Origin: Lojkania enalia
Lineage: Eukaryota > Ascomycota > Dothideomycetes > Pleosporales
Assembly: GCA_010094045.1 (NCBI GenBank)
Contig: ML986601.1
Span: 282,801 to 346,800, forward strand
Direction of reading: 5' to 3'
DNA: 64,000 nucleotides
The notes under the pieces were generated by a model. The model was not told the origin of the DNA. It searched no databases and saw only the letters and a list, made by a program, of their open reading frames with translations. This document shows, one piece after another, positions 33,390-45,090 of the stretch (position 1 is the stretch's first letter; the number at the start of each line of letters is the position of its first letter). Position numbers and translations under genes: made by a program.

Positions 33390-34544
33390 TTAGACGTAAT
33401 TACGGAAGTACTCTGGCTTGAACCAGCCAACCTTCTCGTAAGCTTGCCACAGCTTGCTTGCCTTGTTGACATCGATCTTGCAGGCCTGTTGGGCGTCAGT
33501 CTTGCGGAACTCTTTGCCGATTCGCAAGGCATCGATGCGGGCCTGGAATATCCGCCGCTTGCTACATAGATACGTCGCACAAGTGAGGCGGAGCGTAGAA
33601 GCTAGGTTGAGTTCAGCCTCGTGGAGCAGGTGGCGATCAGGATCGTTGGAGAGATCGAGCACCTGACCCTTCCAGTCCGCCTTCAAGACTTTGCTGTTGC
33701 CCTTGGGGAGCGTGTCGAGCGGTGGCGAATAATCGGGGAGCGAGTTGTAGTCCGTGTCATCGCGATTTGTGGCGGCTCTTGCAGGCTTCGGCGAAGCCGA
33801 CGATGGAAAGTGATCGAAGGTATCGTAGACGCGGCTGGCTGGAGTCCGCTTCGGTGCGGTAGGAGCGCGAGGAGCACGAGGAAGGCGTGGGAGAGCTACC
33901 TTCTGCCGGCGGGATCCTGATGACGGTGCGGGAGCCAGCTTCTTCAATGCCGGCCGCTTTTGCACGCGGCTTGGTCGCCCATACCGCTGGTCGAATTCCC
34001 GCTCTTGAAGGTACCATGCCCGTGGGTTCTTGTTGTAAGACTGGAAGACGTTCGACACGAAACTAACGGCCAATTCATAATCCTCGCGGGCGGGTTTGCT
34101 GGGGAGTTTGGCAAAGTCCAGCGATTTCATGTGCTTGGTGATGATCTCTTGGGCCAGCGGATCGACCTGCTCCTGTGGGAAGAGTGGTTCGTCTGGCGCA
34201 ATTGATGACGCCCGGTCGCTCGAAACGAATAGCTGCGGGTCGCGGGGTCCACTGCAATCAGAAATCACTTCCATGTTTTCCTTCTGCGAGTGCGAATTAT
34301 ACGGGGAGATTGGTGGCGAGGCGTACGCATCGCCGCTTGGAGGTGGTGTTGCCTGGAAGGGCGCGAGGCGGTCGGCCATGATGGGCTTTGGCTCCGAATT
34401 GAAGGACGAGAACGGAGTATGTGCGATGGGGGGTAGAATTGTCGAGCCGAACGATTCGGATCGTTTCATTTCTGGCGGGGAGAGCAGCGAAGAAACGGTT
34501 AAACGATTGCTCGGGGGGGTCTTATAGGTCGGGTTTGCTGCCAT
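33390..34544 (-). CDS. SWIRM-domain protein (Fun19/Laf-like)
   Basis: Likely chromatin-associated. Single-SWIRM fungal proteins of this layout include yeast Fun19 and fission-yeast Laf1/Laf2, the latter linked to the Clr6 deacetylase. Single exon, 384 aa, ATG 34544. Residues 1-170 are low-complexity and Pro/Ser-rich (SSLLSPPEMKRSESFGST). A short conserved patch is YELAVSFVSNVFQSYNKNPR ... YLQEREFDQRYGRPSR. A basic Pro/Ala linker follows. The C-terminal ~90 residues form the SWIRM domain (DLSNDPDRHLLHEAELNLAS ... LTCATYLCSKRRIFQARI ... DVNKASKLWQAYEKVGWF). The SWIRM fold binds DNA or histone partners; which one here is unknown. Confidence 0.88.
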   Translation of the reverse strand: MAANPTYKTPPSNRLTVSSLLSPPEMKRSESFGSTILPPIAHTPFSSFNSEPKPIMADRLAPFQATPPPSGDAYASPPISPYNSHSQKENMEVISDCSGPRDPQLFVSSDRASSIAPDEPLFPQEQVDPLAQEIITKHMKSLDFAKLPSKPAREDYELAVSFVSNVFQSYNKNPRAWYLQEREFDQRYGRPSRVQKRPALKKLAPAPSSGSRRQKVALPRLPRAPRAPTAPKRTPASRVYDTFDHFPSSASPKPARAATNRDDTDYNSLPDYSPPLDTLPKGNSKVLKADWKGQVLDLSNDPDRHLLHEAELNLASTLRLTCATYLCSKRRIFQARIDALRIGKEFRKTDAQQACKIDVNKASKLWQAYEKVGWFKPEYFRNYV

Positions 34545-36223
34545 GATGCGTTCGGCGAGAGACTGACGGGTGGTTTGTAGCGCGAGTTCGTGGGGGCGCG
34601 GCCGGGTTTTGAGGGAGTCGTGGAGGAGGTTTCAGGCAGCAATGGGCGTTTGCTCGGAGCGATAATGTGCAAGTGAATCGCAGAGCTAAGGGTGGCGAGG
34701 CAGCACTTTATGGGGGAGAGGTGTGGTCTGTCACCAACGTGACCATGGAACACGGCGGAACCACGCAATTTCTCAATTAGTAACGAGATGCTCAGCGGTC
34801 GGATTTAAATGGGCGAGTGGGTGAGGACGAACTGGCATCGAAAGTCCGAGTTTACCAAACCTCGCCAGACGTTGGGCGTGGACGGGCTTATAAAGGCATC
34901 CGCATTGAGCAAGAAAGCAGGACAAGGAATGGCTACCTGAAACCCTGCAGGTGGACAAAGGATGGGCAGCGTGACATGCTACGCGCTGGTGTGGGTGGTG
35001 CGCGGCCGGGACGCTGACTGGGCGAATCGAAAGGAAGTCTACAGAAGACGGGGGGCGCAGTAGTGGTGAGTCAGGCCAGGGCTGAGATGGATGGATGCCC
35101 AGGCTGTGGAGTGCACCCTCACCGACGCCGTCCATTACCCAAACTAGCACACTGGCCCAAACATCACCCACCGTAGGCCTCGCCCCATATGCTTCACACC
35201 ACGCTTCGCCTACATCTCTCGTTCATTCAATGGGCCTTCAATTGGCGCCAATTATGCTCAATTCACCCTCTGCGCCCTCAGCAGTGCTGTCCCACTGCCA
35301 TTGGGACTGCCAGACTGCCCGACAGTGGCCAGCCACGTGTCACCCGGCTCACAGAAGCCTGAAGGTACTTGTGGAGCGACATCCTGTGAGCCGCCCTGGC
35401 TCCTGAAGACAGATGGCGTCCTCAAGGCTCCAGTTCCGGTGGGGGACCCTGTTCGTACGTATGTATGTACACTGACGCTGTTTGTCTGGCTGGCGTCCCC
35501 CTATCCTATCCCACCTATCCTATCCGACTGGGAGGGAGGTTCCACCACGCTCCACATCATGCGCAGCAATTGATCTATCAGGCCTTCTTGGTGGTAGTAG
35601 TGGTGGTGGTGAGCGGTGTCAACCAAGCGCGCCCGCCGCCCGCTGGCCGCCGCCTAGTGATTCAATTGCTGCTGCCTCCCGTCTCGGGTTGGCTTCCTTG
35701 CCTGTTATCGACTCTCCTTCCATGAGCGGAAACGGACATTGGCGGGCATGACAATTTGTTCGTTGCGGAGTCCTCGCACGCCGCATTCTCAATGTCCAGA
35801 AGGCCCTGAGGACTAGGGAATGGGAACCGAAATAGCCGCCACGTCCAACGCGCGCGCTCGTCCTTATTTGTCCGCTGGAGATGAGGGTCTTGTGATGGAG
35901 GCCGCTTGCGGTCATCGCCACCAGCCACGCGGCTGCTACTTGACGCCGAACAGCAGCGCCAGGGCGAGTCGAACATGTCTCACAGCGGGAAGAGGTGCCA
36001 TATACCGCCCTGGATCGCATTGCTTGTGCCGTGCAGCCATTGTAGGCAACTGACGACCCCCCGTCGCAATTGGCAACTTACCCTGTGAGCATTCATCGTG
36101 ACTGGCAGCAGGCATGTGAATACCGAGGACACCCCCCACGATGGGCTGTCTTACAGTGTCTGCCCGGTCGAGAGAGGCAGCTGAGATACTCACGAGATGG
36201 CTCCGTCACACCATCATCTTGCA

Positions 36224-36251
36224 CACCCCCATCAGCCGCGAGATGGGGGTG
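36224..36251. repeat. Perfect inverted repeat, 10-bp stem, 8-nt loop
   Basis: CACCCCCATC (36224-36233) and GATGGGGGTG (36242-36251) are exact reverse complements around AGCCGCGA. This could be a hairpin or a palindromic binding site. Chance occurrence in GC-rich DNA is possible but low for ten exact pairs. Confidence 0.6.
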
Positions 36252-37050
36252 GGTCACAACTGCACCATCTTCTCAATGTCTTATCGATATGGATTATTAT
36301 CGATTGCGGGGTTGATAATGCGGTCGCTCATGGTCTATTTTGAGTCGGACACGGCGCCTGTCTCGCAAAGCCGCTGCATGCCGGCTTCGCTAGGTACAGC
36401 ACAGTACATAGCTGCGCCGGACTGGCAATTTGCATGCTCACCCCCTCACCAATTCTTCCGTCCTCCCCAGTCCCCGCCCCTTAGCATACCCTGCGAGACG
36501 ATACCTTTGTACCGAGCGAGGCCACACCCCCGTCGGACAGCCGTCGCCGACGTCCGCAGTCTAGCCTCCACGAGTCCACACAAAGAGTCCGTCAATCCTG
36601 GTATCCTAGACCTGGGGGGATGGGGGCACGCGGAGTCCTGAGCATCAAGGGCAATATCGCGCCGTGACCGTCCTCATCATGGGTCGCGTTTGTTTGGCTG
36701 CATGCACAACACTGTGATCTGCGTGTTCCGGGCCGCACATGATTGATCAGCCCGATAGGCCAATGCCGGATGGGGGCCCTCGTCGTTTGCCTGCCCTGAA
36801 CTCACTTGGGAGACCCTGCAGCTCCACGGTGCCTCTGCTGCAGGACCTTGTTTTGCGACTCTGGCAGAAGTAATCTGAGGCGGTCCTTTCATCTTTCTCC
36901 AGTAGCTACCACGTCGTCAATGGCGTCCAATCCGGGCGCGACAGCAGGAGTGCCCATGCAATATTGGTGCCACCTTTCCGCCCCTTCTCTGACATCTAGT
37001 CGCCCTGCCCGGAATAGTAGGCCAGCAACCTGCTGTGGAGTCGAGACAAG

Positions 37051-37082
37051 GCTCTATGCTCTATACTCTATGCTCTATGCTC
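37051..37082. repeat. Heptamer microsatellite (GCTCTAT)n
   Basis: About four and a half units of GCTCTAT, with one unit as ACTCTAT, immediately upstream of the SWIM-protein gene. Confidence 0.7.
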
Positions 37083-37315
37083 GGTGACCGGCGCGGCGTT
37101 GTAAATGAGCAATTGAGTCCTGCGGACGCCAGCCTGGATGAATGTAATTGGCCGGGGAAACCAACCCGCCAATTCAACATATTAGGATGACGACAGACTC
37201 TGACCGAACACAGTCAGAACGCATAAGCTACGAAACGCGCCGGCCTTGGCTCAATTCGAGTCTTGACGGCATGGTCCTGCATCGCTAAGGCGCCGCTTCT
37301 CACGATAGACGTGTC

Positions 37316-38491
37316 ATGAATAGCCAGTGTCGTCATTTCCGTCTCGGGCACGATCATCGATCTGATCACGTGTCGATGCTTCTCAAATCGTCAGTGCACT
37401 CGCTAGCTCGGCTTGCCCTGCAGCATCCAAATTTCCTCATCTCAACTTTAATCCGACCGTCCCCCACTGCGCCCTTTGCGCGTGATAGCAACCCGTCGTC
37501 ATATCAGCAGCATGTCACTGCCATTGTTCAGTCAGCGATGCCGTCTCGAGCGCTGCCCTCCATGCGCACCTTCGTGACGCATCTGCTGAATTCGTTGCCC
37601 GCCGCTAATTCCGTGTCCGCCATCAATGCGTCTGCCGCCGCCGCACCAACCCATCCTCTTAACTCCGTGCCCGACCACGCAAAGAAACAATTGCTCACAT
37701 TGCACGTCCTGTTCCCAAATGAATTGCTACCCGCGCTCGATCTGCTCGATCGCAGGCTCGTAACGCGTTTCCGGATCTGCCGGAACCTACGCAAAACGGA
37801 GGAAGAGGCGAAGGATGTGATGTTCACCAACCCTTTTTGGGGCGCTCAAAATGCTCAACACAACGTGGCACGGACTGTAAGCGAGGCAGCTGGGGAATTG
37901 GATGAACCGTCAGCACCTAATTCCTCAACAGATACCGTCGGGCATATGGATCCTTCCGATGTGGAGATGGCGGATGAGGGATTTGAGGCGTCCAGCGTGG
38001 ACGCAGAGGACGGGACACATCTTCGTCGTATTGTAGACGAAGATGAGGATATAGCGCAGCAGGAAGAGATTCTAGAAAAAGAGGATCAGGATCAGGACAC
38101 GATATACTATGTTCGTTCCGCCCAGCAAAAATCCTCGCGCTACAGCATCTCCTACGATTCCACTAGCAGCTATGAAGTCCGACTGAAGGCGTGGAACTGC
38201 TCCTGCCCGGCTTTTGCCTTCGCGGCCTTTCCTTCGGTACATCCTGAACCTCCAGTTCCTGAATTGGTCAACTATCATCCGCGAGGAGGAGATGAGGATG
38301 TGGGCTTTGGTGACCAGGATGATGGGTGGAGGTTTGGAGGACACAGTCTTGAGGATGGAATGCCACCTGTCTGCAAACATCTGCTGGCATGCGTGCTGGT
38401 GGAGCGGTGTGAGATTTTTCGTGGCTTCATGGAAGAGAAAGAGGTCAGCGTGGAGGAAGCTGCAGGATGGGCGGCTGGATGGGGCGATTGA
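37316..38491 (+). CDS. SWIM-type zinc-finger protein (Sws1/ZSWIM7-like candidate)
   Basis: Single exon, 391 aa from ATG 37316. An in-frame ATG at 37376 (MLLKSSVHSLARL) is equally plausible and gives 371 aa. The SWIM motif CxC-xn-CxH is present as C295-S-C297 (WNCSCPAF) and C353-K-H355 (PVCKHLLAC), with a long 55-residue acidic insertion between the pairs. The segment YEVRLKAWNCSCP ... CKHLLACVLVERC is the classic SWIM zinc-binding layout. An acidic region (DEDEDIAQQEEILEKEDQDQ) precedes it. Small fungal SWIM proteins such as Sws1 act with Rad51 paralogs in homologous recombination. The match to Sws1 is by motif and size only. Confidence 0.82.
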   Translation: MNSQCRHFRLGHDHRSDHVSMLLKSSVHSLARLALQHPNFLISTLIRPSPTAPFARDSNPSSYQQHVTAIVQSAMPSRALPSMRTFVTHLLNSLPAANSVSAINASAAAAPTHPLNSVPDHAKKQLLTLHVLFPNELLPALDLLDRRLVTRFRICRNLRKTEEEAKDVMFTNPFWGAQNAQHNVARTVSEAAGELDEPSAPNSSTDTVGHMDPSDVEMADEGFEASSVDAEDGTHLRRIVDEDEDIAQQEEILEKEDQDQDTIYYVRSAQQKSSRYSISYDSTSSYEVRLKAWNCSCPAFAFAAFPSVHPEPPVPELVNYHPRGGDEDVGFGDQDDGWRFGGHSLEDGMPPVCKHLLACVLVERCEIFRGFMEEKEVSVEEAAGWAAGWGD

Positions 38492-39665
38492 AGGGAATGG
38501 AAACGATAGGATGCAGTTAGTGATACCCGGCCGCGAGGAGGTAGGCCACGAAGACTCGATAATGAGGAAATGAAATTACATTACGCATGCTCGGGCTTCA
38601 GATGAGAAGTATGAATTTGCATTGAACTTGTATAAATACATATCCCCTCTCTCCAATCGACTTCTCAAACATCAACCTTGCACCCAACACGAACATTGCA
38701 CTTTCCATTACCAAACTGACCTAAAACAAGGTAACCATCCATGTGTATACGTACTTATTAACCAACAGGATCTTCCCTTCTCTAATATTTGCGTCTTTAT
38801 ACTCATTCCATCTCTTTCCTGCATCAATCGTTTCACACTCCAAACTTAAATCTCCAACACCGGCCCGCATATCGAATAGTGTACCAAGTTTCTAATTCTA
38901 ATTCCATGTCTGTTCTGTTCTTCTACCCATTCTTATGATTTAAAGATAATGTAGTGAGTCTCATACTCTTACTCTTCTTTCCTTGCGTCTTATGTCCGTT
39001 GTTTCCTATATTATATCCTTTTTCCTTGAAGAATTTCAGTATGATATTTTGTCTCTTCCGCTCTTATTAATCTGTCGGAAGCTCTTCTGCTTACTGTTAT
39101 CACGCCCCTCCCCCTCTTTACCCCCAATTACCAATGCAATTTATAAACTTACTTAATCCGATGTACTTTATAACCTTTGTTAAACTTTTGCTGGACCTCA
39201 TATCCGTTTTTCATATTCCGGTCTTCCGATCTTAATCTACGAATCAAAATAGCAAATTTCCATTTTCTCCGCCATTTACACGAGACTATGTGCTTATATA
39301 GAACCGTTTCACTTGCAGCATAGGGGATTTTAGTATCCGCGCGATTCTCGACACATTATATTAGAGGTGGACGTGCCGGTGTCTACCATCCACAAGTCCC
39401 AGCTCTTTGGAAAGAGGTAAGTTCTGTCCCGAAAATCTATAGTATCCAGACCGAGAGCATGATAGCAAAAAGCATTCGATACCAAAACACCATCACGTAA
39501 TAATAATCCGTTAATCATAAACTTGTTGAATTCCCTATGCATATCATGTCGTCTATACCTATAGCCCATCGTGCAATCACCGATTCGCCTACAAGCCAGG
39601 ACCTAGATGTGTGGTATTATACACTGCACCCTTACCCATCACAGACCCCTTATTGTATAAGTTCC
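38492..39665. other. Intergenic between convergent genes, pyrimidine-rich
   Basis: Between the ends of the SWIM gene (+) and Rpn8 (-). The DNA is AT/CT-rich. A 79-codon minus frame with a true ATG (39330-39569) lies in what should be Rpn8 3' flank and has no known domain. Confidence 0.5.
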
Positions 39666-40925
39666 TCAACCCTTCTTCTTCTCCCCTTCTTTCCCCTTCT
39701 CCTTATCACCCTCCTTCGCTTCACCGTTCATCACCTTCTTATCCTTCTCTCCTTCCTTGGCTTCGTCTTTCTTCGCCTCCTTCTCCTCGGCCTGCTGCCT
39801 GTTCTGGATCTTGTTTTCGATTAGGTCATGGAATGCTGTGATTGCGCGGATCAAACTTGAGAGGTAGATTGCCATCAACTGGTCGTTCGTCTTGACAGAC
39901 ATGGCCCGCGCTAACTCTGAGTTGTCTAGAGCACCAGCTGCACCGGCCGCCGGGCCCACTCCATTCGTTGCGCCGCCCACAGGTGTAGGTTTGGGTGTTG
40001 ACAAGTTCGGGAGGAGGTTGAAAACATCTTGGAGGTTGCCGAGAATGGCGTGGTTGACGGGGAGGTCGTTGTCCAGGACTTTCTGGAGGTATTGCCCAAT
40101 ATCTCGCAAGCGGAGGTGTAGACCTTGGAGGGACTGTAGTTGCGAGGTAATGCGGGTGGAGAGTGTACCGACGGCGACGTCGCGAATATCGCGGAGGAGG
40201 TGCTCGACGCCGATTTCCTCTGCTTCTTCGGCTTCGATTATGGAAGGGGTGTGAACGAAGGTTTTGGAGGTGGCTGTGCCATCCTAGAAAGGAAATCACA
40301 CGTCAGTTATTACTTTATAATGGGTCGCAATCTTGAGTGCGTCCTAATAATCGGGTTTCGGAGAAGGATGCAATGCAGGCAACTTACATCCTTGATCTCC
40401 TCTACGGCAAAGTACGCATCCGTCGGCACGCCGACCTCCTTCGGCTGTACATCGATGATGACTAGTAGCGGATTCGGCGTGTATCTCTTGAATAGCTCGT
40501 TGATCTCCAAGTCCGATGCTCGCAGCTTGGGGCCCGTGTGATACCACCCGATGAGCTTCTCCCGCGCATTGACCTTCTTGAACATGTCGTTCATCGACTC
40601 AACATAGTTGTGGTCTAGAAACCATACCGACGGGTCCTTCTCGTCTTCTTCGAACGGCACTACGCACTGTATTAGCTCTGTATTTACATTCTCCGAGAGC
40701 AATGAAATATTGAGGTGGCGGAGCGAACGAGTGTTACATACCGGCGAAGCTGTTTGAAACCCTCACGTTCTTGCCATCATTCTGTCCTAGAAGCACGCCG
40801 ACCACCCGTTTCCGTGTGCCTTTCGCTTGTCGTCCATAATGGTCTGCTGCAGAGAGGAGGACGAGAGGTGCGACTGAGACGTTGCGGGTCACGAGGGACA
40901 GCGTCTCAGCTGTGGTAGCTGGCAT
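39666..40925 (-). CDS. RPN8: 26S proteasome regulatory subunit Rpn8 (PSMD7)
   Basis: MPN-domain subunit of the proteasome lid that pairs with the deubiquitinase Rpn11. Three exons, 40742-40925, 40388-40659 and 39666-40283 (introns 82 and 104 nt), give 357 aa. The MPN domain begins [15 protein letters not shown] and includes [20 protein letters not shown]. It has [20 protein letters not shown] instead of the zinc-binding JAMM residues, as expected for the inactive Rpn8. The conserved [18 protein letters not shown] and [20 protein letters not shown] follow. The tail is a Lys/Glu (KEKE) run, typical of proteasome subunits. Confidence 0.97.
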
Positions 40926-41797
40926 CTCTGCGGTGTGCGCTCAGAGAAGTCAAATAGTAGGGGAGGCTATGCCCGAAGAAGGTCGTGTGCGGCGGAGGAC
41001 TGGTGGCGGGCGAGAGCAAGCACTTAGTGTGTGTTGATGATGAGGCTCTACCGTTGCCATGTTCGTAGAAGCTTCCGAAGCTCGGACCACCGAATCCAGG
41101 CACCCCCGGCGTGCGTCAACGAACGGATGGAAGCCCTGGAGCATTAGGAAGAAATCATTCAACACCATTTGCGAATTTTATGTTGACATCTTTTCTGCAA
41201 GTCCTAAGCGTTGCTGTGCTAAGCGCCGCCATTTAATATTCACAGCAGTACACCAAACGACCTTTGCAGCCACTGATCCAATTAGCAGTTTACGACGCTC
41301 AAGATATTGTGGGAACATGTAATTGGCAGGGTTAATACCCGAGAAAATGAGTGTTTGTGGCCTAGAATAATGCATAGTAGTGGTCTTGATGAATGTTTCT
41401 GGAAAATTTGTCTCTTGAAGCCTCACGGTGGTTATTCCATTAGGATTTTGTTGTTCAGTTTGTTGTATCAATGGAGAAGAGTAGGTTTGGTAGATGAGGC
41501 CTGCAATTGTACATGCATCGTGTTCACCTACTAACCATGTCACTAACGTGAAAACAAGATGGCCATAAAACAAGCTACTTCCAAATCTAAAGAAAAAGGT
41601 AAAAGCTAGCGAACCAAACTAGGCATGAGACAGTGCCAGCAGTCTCGGAAACTAATCGGCCAAACTATACCCTACTGGCGATCTAAAGAAGTTTCATGGC
41701 TACATCCAATACCCAATGCATATTCTTACATCCATTACATGTCTCTATCAAGCACAAGCCCGCGATGCCAACTATTCAATATCGACAAAAGAAATCT
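40926..41797. other. Intergenic, nothing supported
   Basis: Upstream of Rpn8 and 3' of Pex16. Overlapping frames on both strands (for example 41178-41573 minus) show no domain. Confidence 0.45.
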
Positions 41798-43087
41798 TTA
41801 TAATGTTGCAGTTGGGAAGTAATATTGGTCCCACAGAAATTCATAATCTTCTATGACCCCTCCGACAATGTCTAGAATAGGTTTGTTTCGGAGTTTCCGC
41901 GTGATAGCGTGTATCCAAGCCCTTGTCTTTGTTAGTTAAGGCGTAGTGAAACCGTATAGGGAAACTTACTTGGTGATATTCTCATAAAAGGCGCCGCGCA
42001 TCATCCACCAACCTAGTGCCCATCCACGCTTCTTTAGCTCCTCCCGCTCCAACCCAGTCAACCCTCTTAGGCCGCCGGCTAGCCTCTCTTGGAAGTCCTT
42101 CTTAGCCAACTGTCGTGCCCCATATTCAATGCTCAACCCTATCAGCCATGGCCTCCAGCTCTTCCTATCGCCACTGAAATGCTGCATTGCCAAGGCATAA
42201 ACAACGGGCCTTAGGATATATAGCACCTCTGCTAGTTCGCCTTTCCCGCTCACTCGGTGGAGCAGTGCTTTCGGAGGTTTGATGTCATCGGCAGTCAGGA
42301 CTTTGGAGAGAAGATAGCTCGAAATATCAGATGAATCAGGAAGGCTCGGCATAGACAATCCGGTTCGTGGCATGGTCCAGTTCTCTGATTCTATTGATCC
42401 CTCGCTCGGCGGTGTGTCTATTCCATCAGTAGATGCCGATGAGTCCTCCAGAGTGCTCGGGTCCACCTCCCTCTGCGGCAGAGGAGGAGATAACAGTGGC
42501 CTCGAGTTGGTCAACCGCAACAACAACAGCCGGCAGAAGGCCTTGATAACCTCAAGCAGAACAACCACCCGCCAGCGCACCTTCTCTCCCTTTCTCTTCG
42601 CTGCCATTTCCCACAATAGTTCGGTGTACTGAATCATCTGGAGGAGAAGCGCTAGCCGCTTGTAGGTGGGAGACCTCTGCGTCCAGAACTTGGTATAGCG
42701 GTTGTGAGGGGTCGGATGGTGTCGCTGTGAGGGTGGAAACCTTGCCATTGCCTTCGCCAAAAGGGAATCATGGTATAGGGAGAGGAGCTGGACGCCGCTA
42801 TGCACTGGGACTCTTTAGCCGGGCTTGCGACAAGTGGAGCTGCGGGCGTACGTGACTCGGATGCGATTTCAGACTCACGAAAGCGACCTGTAGCTATCAG
42901 CGCCGGGTACTATCCAGGTCGGCAATTGCAATTGCATACCAGGGATGATGTATGTTAAGGACCGCAGCGCCGACTCGATCTGCGATACGGCGCTCGCGTT
43001 CTTGGTGATGAAGTCGGAATACATCCCGAGCCATTTCGGAGGGAGCGATAGGACGTCTGTTGTGCGCTTTGTCGCGTGCTTATACAT
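41798..43087 (-). CDS. PEX16: Peroxin Pex16
   Basis: Peroxisomal/ER membrane protein that recruits Pex3 and supports peroxisome biogenesis. Four exons: 42940-43087, 42852-42887, 41970-42804 and 41798-41921 (380 aa). The second exon is a 36-nt microexon restoring GRFRESEIASES. The N-terminus is KWLGMYSDFITKNASAVSQI and SLTYIIPGRF. The middle has LLSLYHDSLLAKAMARFPP, the helix YKRLALLLQMIQYTELLWEM and RVVVLLEVIKAFCRLLLLRL, characteristic of Pex16. A Ser/Thr/Pro-rich insertion follows. The C-terminus includes LYILRPVVYALAMQHFSGDR and ends VGGVIEDYEFLWDQYYFPTA. Confidence 0.95.
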
Positions 43088-43892
43088 TTTAGCTGCCGCG
43101 GACGAGCTATAAGGTTACCGCGGGCCTTGTCGTGGACTCGTGGTGGAGAGGGGGGTTGGTCGCAATCTAGGGATGGCGTAGGTCATGCTCGTGTGGCTAC
43201 CGAGGTCCAGTCAGTCCCAGACACCAGACAAAGCAGGCTGAACCCTGGAATCTATAAAGTCAAGCTCCACAGTCCAACAACCCACTCACAACAACTACTA
43301 ATTTACGCATCAATAAATGGACCACTCTTCGAAATAGCAGGTCAGGCCATTTCTCGTCAAAGCAGTCTAAGTAAAGTGTTCAGCTACTCAAGTCTATCAC
43401 TACAGGACTTCGCCCTTTCCCATACAGCATCTCGCATAAGGGGACAAGGAGAGTAGGATATTGAACAGACGAGGATCCATTTCTGGAATTGCCGCCTGAC
43501 ACTAATGAGATTTCAATTAAGAGCAACAAATACTTAGATCAAAAAGAAATAACCCTGGTCAACATGTGACGGCGCGTCTCCCCCACACGCGGCGTTTTCC
43601 CAAACCAGCGGACGCGAACATTACATTCGGCGCCATCCGAGCCTTTAATTACAAAGCAAATGCACTTCACCACTGCTTATAACTCTTTATATGCTTAATT
43701 AGGCGGAATATACAAGGTCCTGCTTCATTCGATAAGCGACATCAGCTTGAACGCGTCAACTCGATATCTACTTCGCCTGGTCGCCGGTTACATAAAGTCC
43801 AAGGTCCATCCCTAATATTCAAACCCATTAGAACCCTCGGTTATCCCAGCATCTCCTCGACCAATTCAAAATCTGAAGCATCGGTGCATGCC
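43088..43892. other. Intergenic, divergent promoters
   Basis: Between Pex16 (-) and the first HD gene (+). The 126-codon plus frame at 43076-43456 has no recognisable domain. Confidence 0.5.
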
Positions 43893-44591
43893 ATGGCATC
43901 CCCCCTCCCCGTTCCAGACCTCCCCATTCGGGAATCAGACAGGTCTCTCTTTGCATCCATAAACATTGTCGTCCACGACTACATGTCTTCGCCGGACCAC
44001 GACAATTCACACGACTATTACCACATTCTGCGCGTTCTGTCTAACGCAAACCGCATCCTACAAGCTGAGCTCAACTCCAATCGAGGTCAAGCCTACGACA
44101 CCTCGGCTATCTACCTCGCCGCGCTCCTCCACGACGTCGGAGATCACAAATATGCCAAGCCTGGCGAAGATGTCGAGAATCAGATTGCCGACATTCTGAA
44201 GGAGAAAGGGGCAGACAATGAACTTGCGAACAAAGTACAGGTCATTGCCAAGCACGTTGGCTACACTAACGAAGTCAAAAATCCACAATCTGTCGTCGAT
44301 GTTCTCGCCCGTTATCCCGAGTTGGCAATAGTTCAAGATGCAGATCGTCTCGATGCCATCGGCGCTATAGGGGTAGGACGATGTTTTGCGTATAACGGCG
44401 CAAATAGCAAAGGGTACCCGATGTCTGTTGCCATCGATCATTTTGGTGACAAATTGTATAAGCTGGCTGGGATGATGAAGACAGTCACGGGAAGAGAGAT
44501 GGCCGTGTCGAAGAGCAAGTTACTGGAAGATTTTGCAGCGAAATTCAACGAGGAATCGCGGCTTTCCTTCTTATTCAACGAGGCAAACTGA
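43893..44591 (+). CDS. HD-domain phosphohydrolase, copy 1 (YedJ/YpgQ-like)
   Basis: Metal-dependent phosphohydrolase of the HD superfamily, predicted to be cytosolic. Single exon, 232 aa. The frame opens at a GTG (43884), but the first ATG is 43893. The metal ligands are in order: HDYYHILRV (first His), LLHDVGDHKY (HD pair) and IVQDADRLDAIG (final Asp). VGRCFAYNG follows, typical of the YedJ group, which hydrolyses nucleotides or pyrophosphate in bacteria. The substrate in fungi is not established. A second, longer copy follows 499 nt downstream on the same strand. Confidence 0.9.
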   Translation: MASPLPVPDLPIRESDRSLFASINIVVHDYMSSPDHDNSHDYYHILRVLSNANRILQAELNSNRGQAYDTSAIYLAALLHDVGDHKYAKPGEDVENQIADILKEKGADNELANKVQVIAKHVGYTNEVKNPQSVVDVLARYPELAIVQDADRLDAIGAIGVGRCFAYNGANSKGYPMSVAIDHFGDKLYKLAGMMKTVTGREMAVSKSKLLEDFAAKFNEESRLSFLFNEAN

Positions 44592-45090
44592 TTGCGTTAA
44601 GGCTCTCAGACAATCACGCCTTGCTGTTCAGCATAATCAGGATATCGCATCGATAAAGGTTCACTTTTTTACACGTTTAGTCCAGGACAACATACTACTG
44701 CGCTACTCAAGGAGTGTAGATATTCCGATACGAACTCTACGTTCTTCGTACAATGCAAACCTAAGATCTTCAATCTCGGATGGCTTTGCTCTATTGGTCG
44801 TTCTTCCACCAGGCATTTTCTAACACGTTGTCATCACCGATTCAAAAATGAACTGCCAAGTGTTCTGTACTAGTCAATTCTGGATGATTTTGTCTGATAT
44901 ATTGTTTTAGCAACCTAGGTCCATTGAGAGTATATACCTATTCACACAAGGCATTGTCAAACTATATACTATTCGCATTGTTATAAACCTGTACAATGAA
45001 ATCATTAGTGATACCTTCTCGTATATATAACTGACTTCACTAAGAATTATTATAATATTCCAAAAAGAAGTACCTTTAGCAAGGGTTAAG
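44592..45090. other. Spacer between tandem HD genes
   Basis: 3' flank of copy 1 and promoter of copy 2. No coding signal. Confidence 0.5.

Larger units (their letters stand above)
34545..37315. other. 2.8-kb GC-rich gene-free interval
   Basis: Between divergent SWIRM and SWIM genes. Many short overlapping frames on both strands (longest 166 codons at 36141-36641) reflect high GC and have no recognisable domains or exon chains. It holds a perfect 10-bp inverted repeat (36224-36251) and a heptamer repeat (37051-37082). It could contain long promoters or noncoding transcripts; nothing proves either. Confidence 0.5.

Noticed and set aside
36141..36641. 166-codon plus-strand frame in the GC-rich interval
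   Set aside because: No domain, biased composition, no exon chain. Such lengths are expected by chance in GC-rich DNA.
39330..39569. 79-codon minus frame downstream of Rpn8
   Set aside because: It has an ATG but no domain and sits in the expected 3' untranslated region.
41178..41573. 131-codon minus frame between Rpn8 and Pex16
   Set aside because: Overlapped by equally long plus frames; no domain or splice partners.
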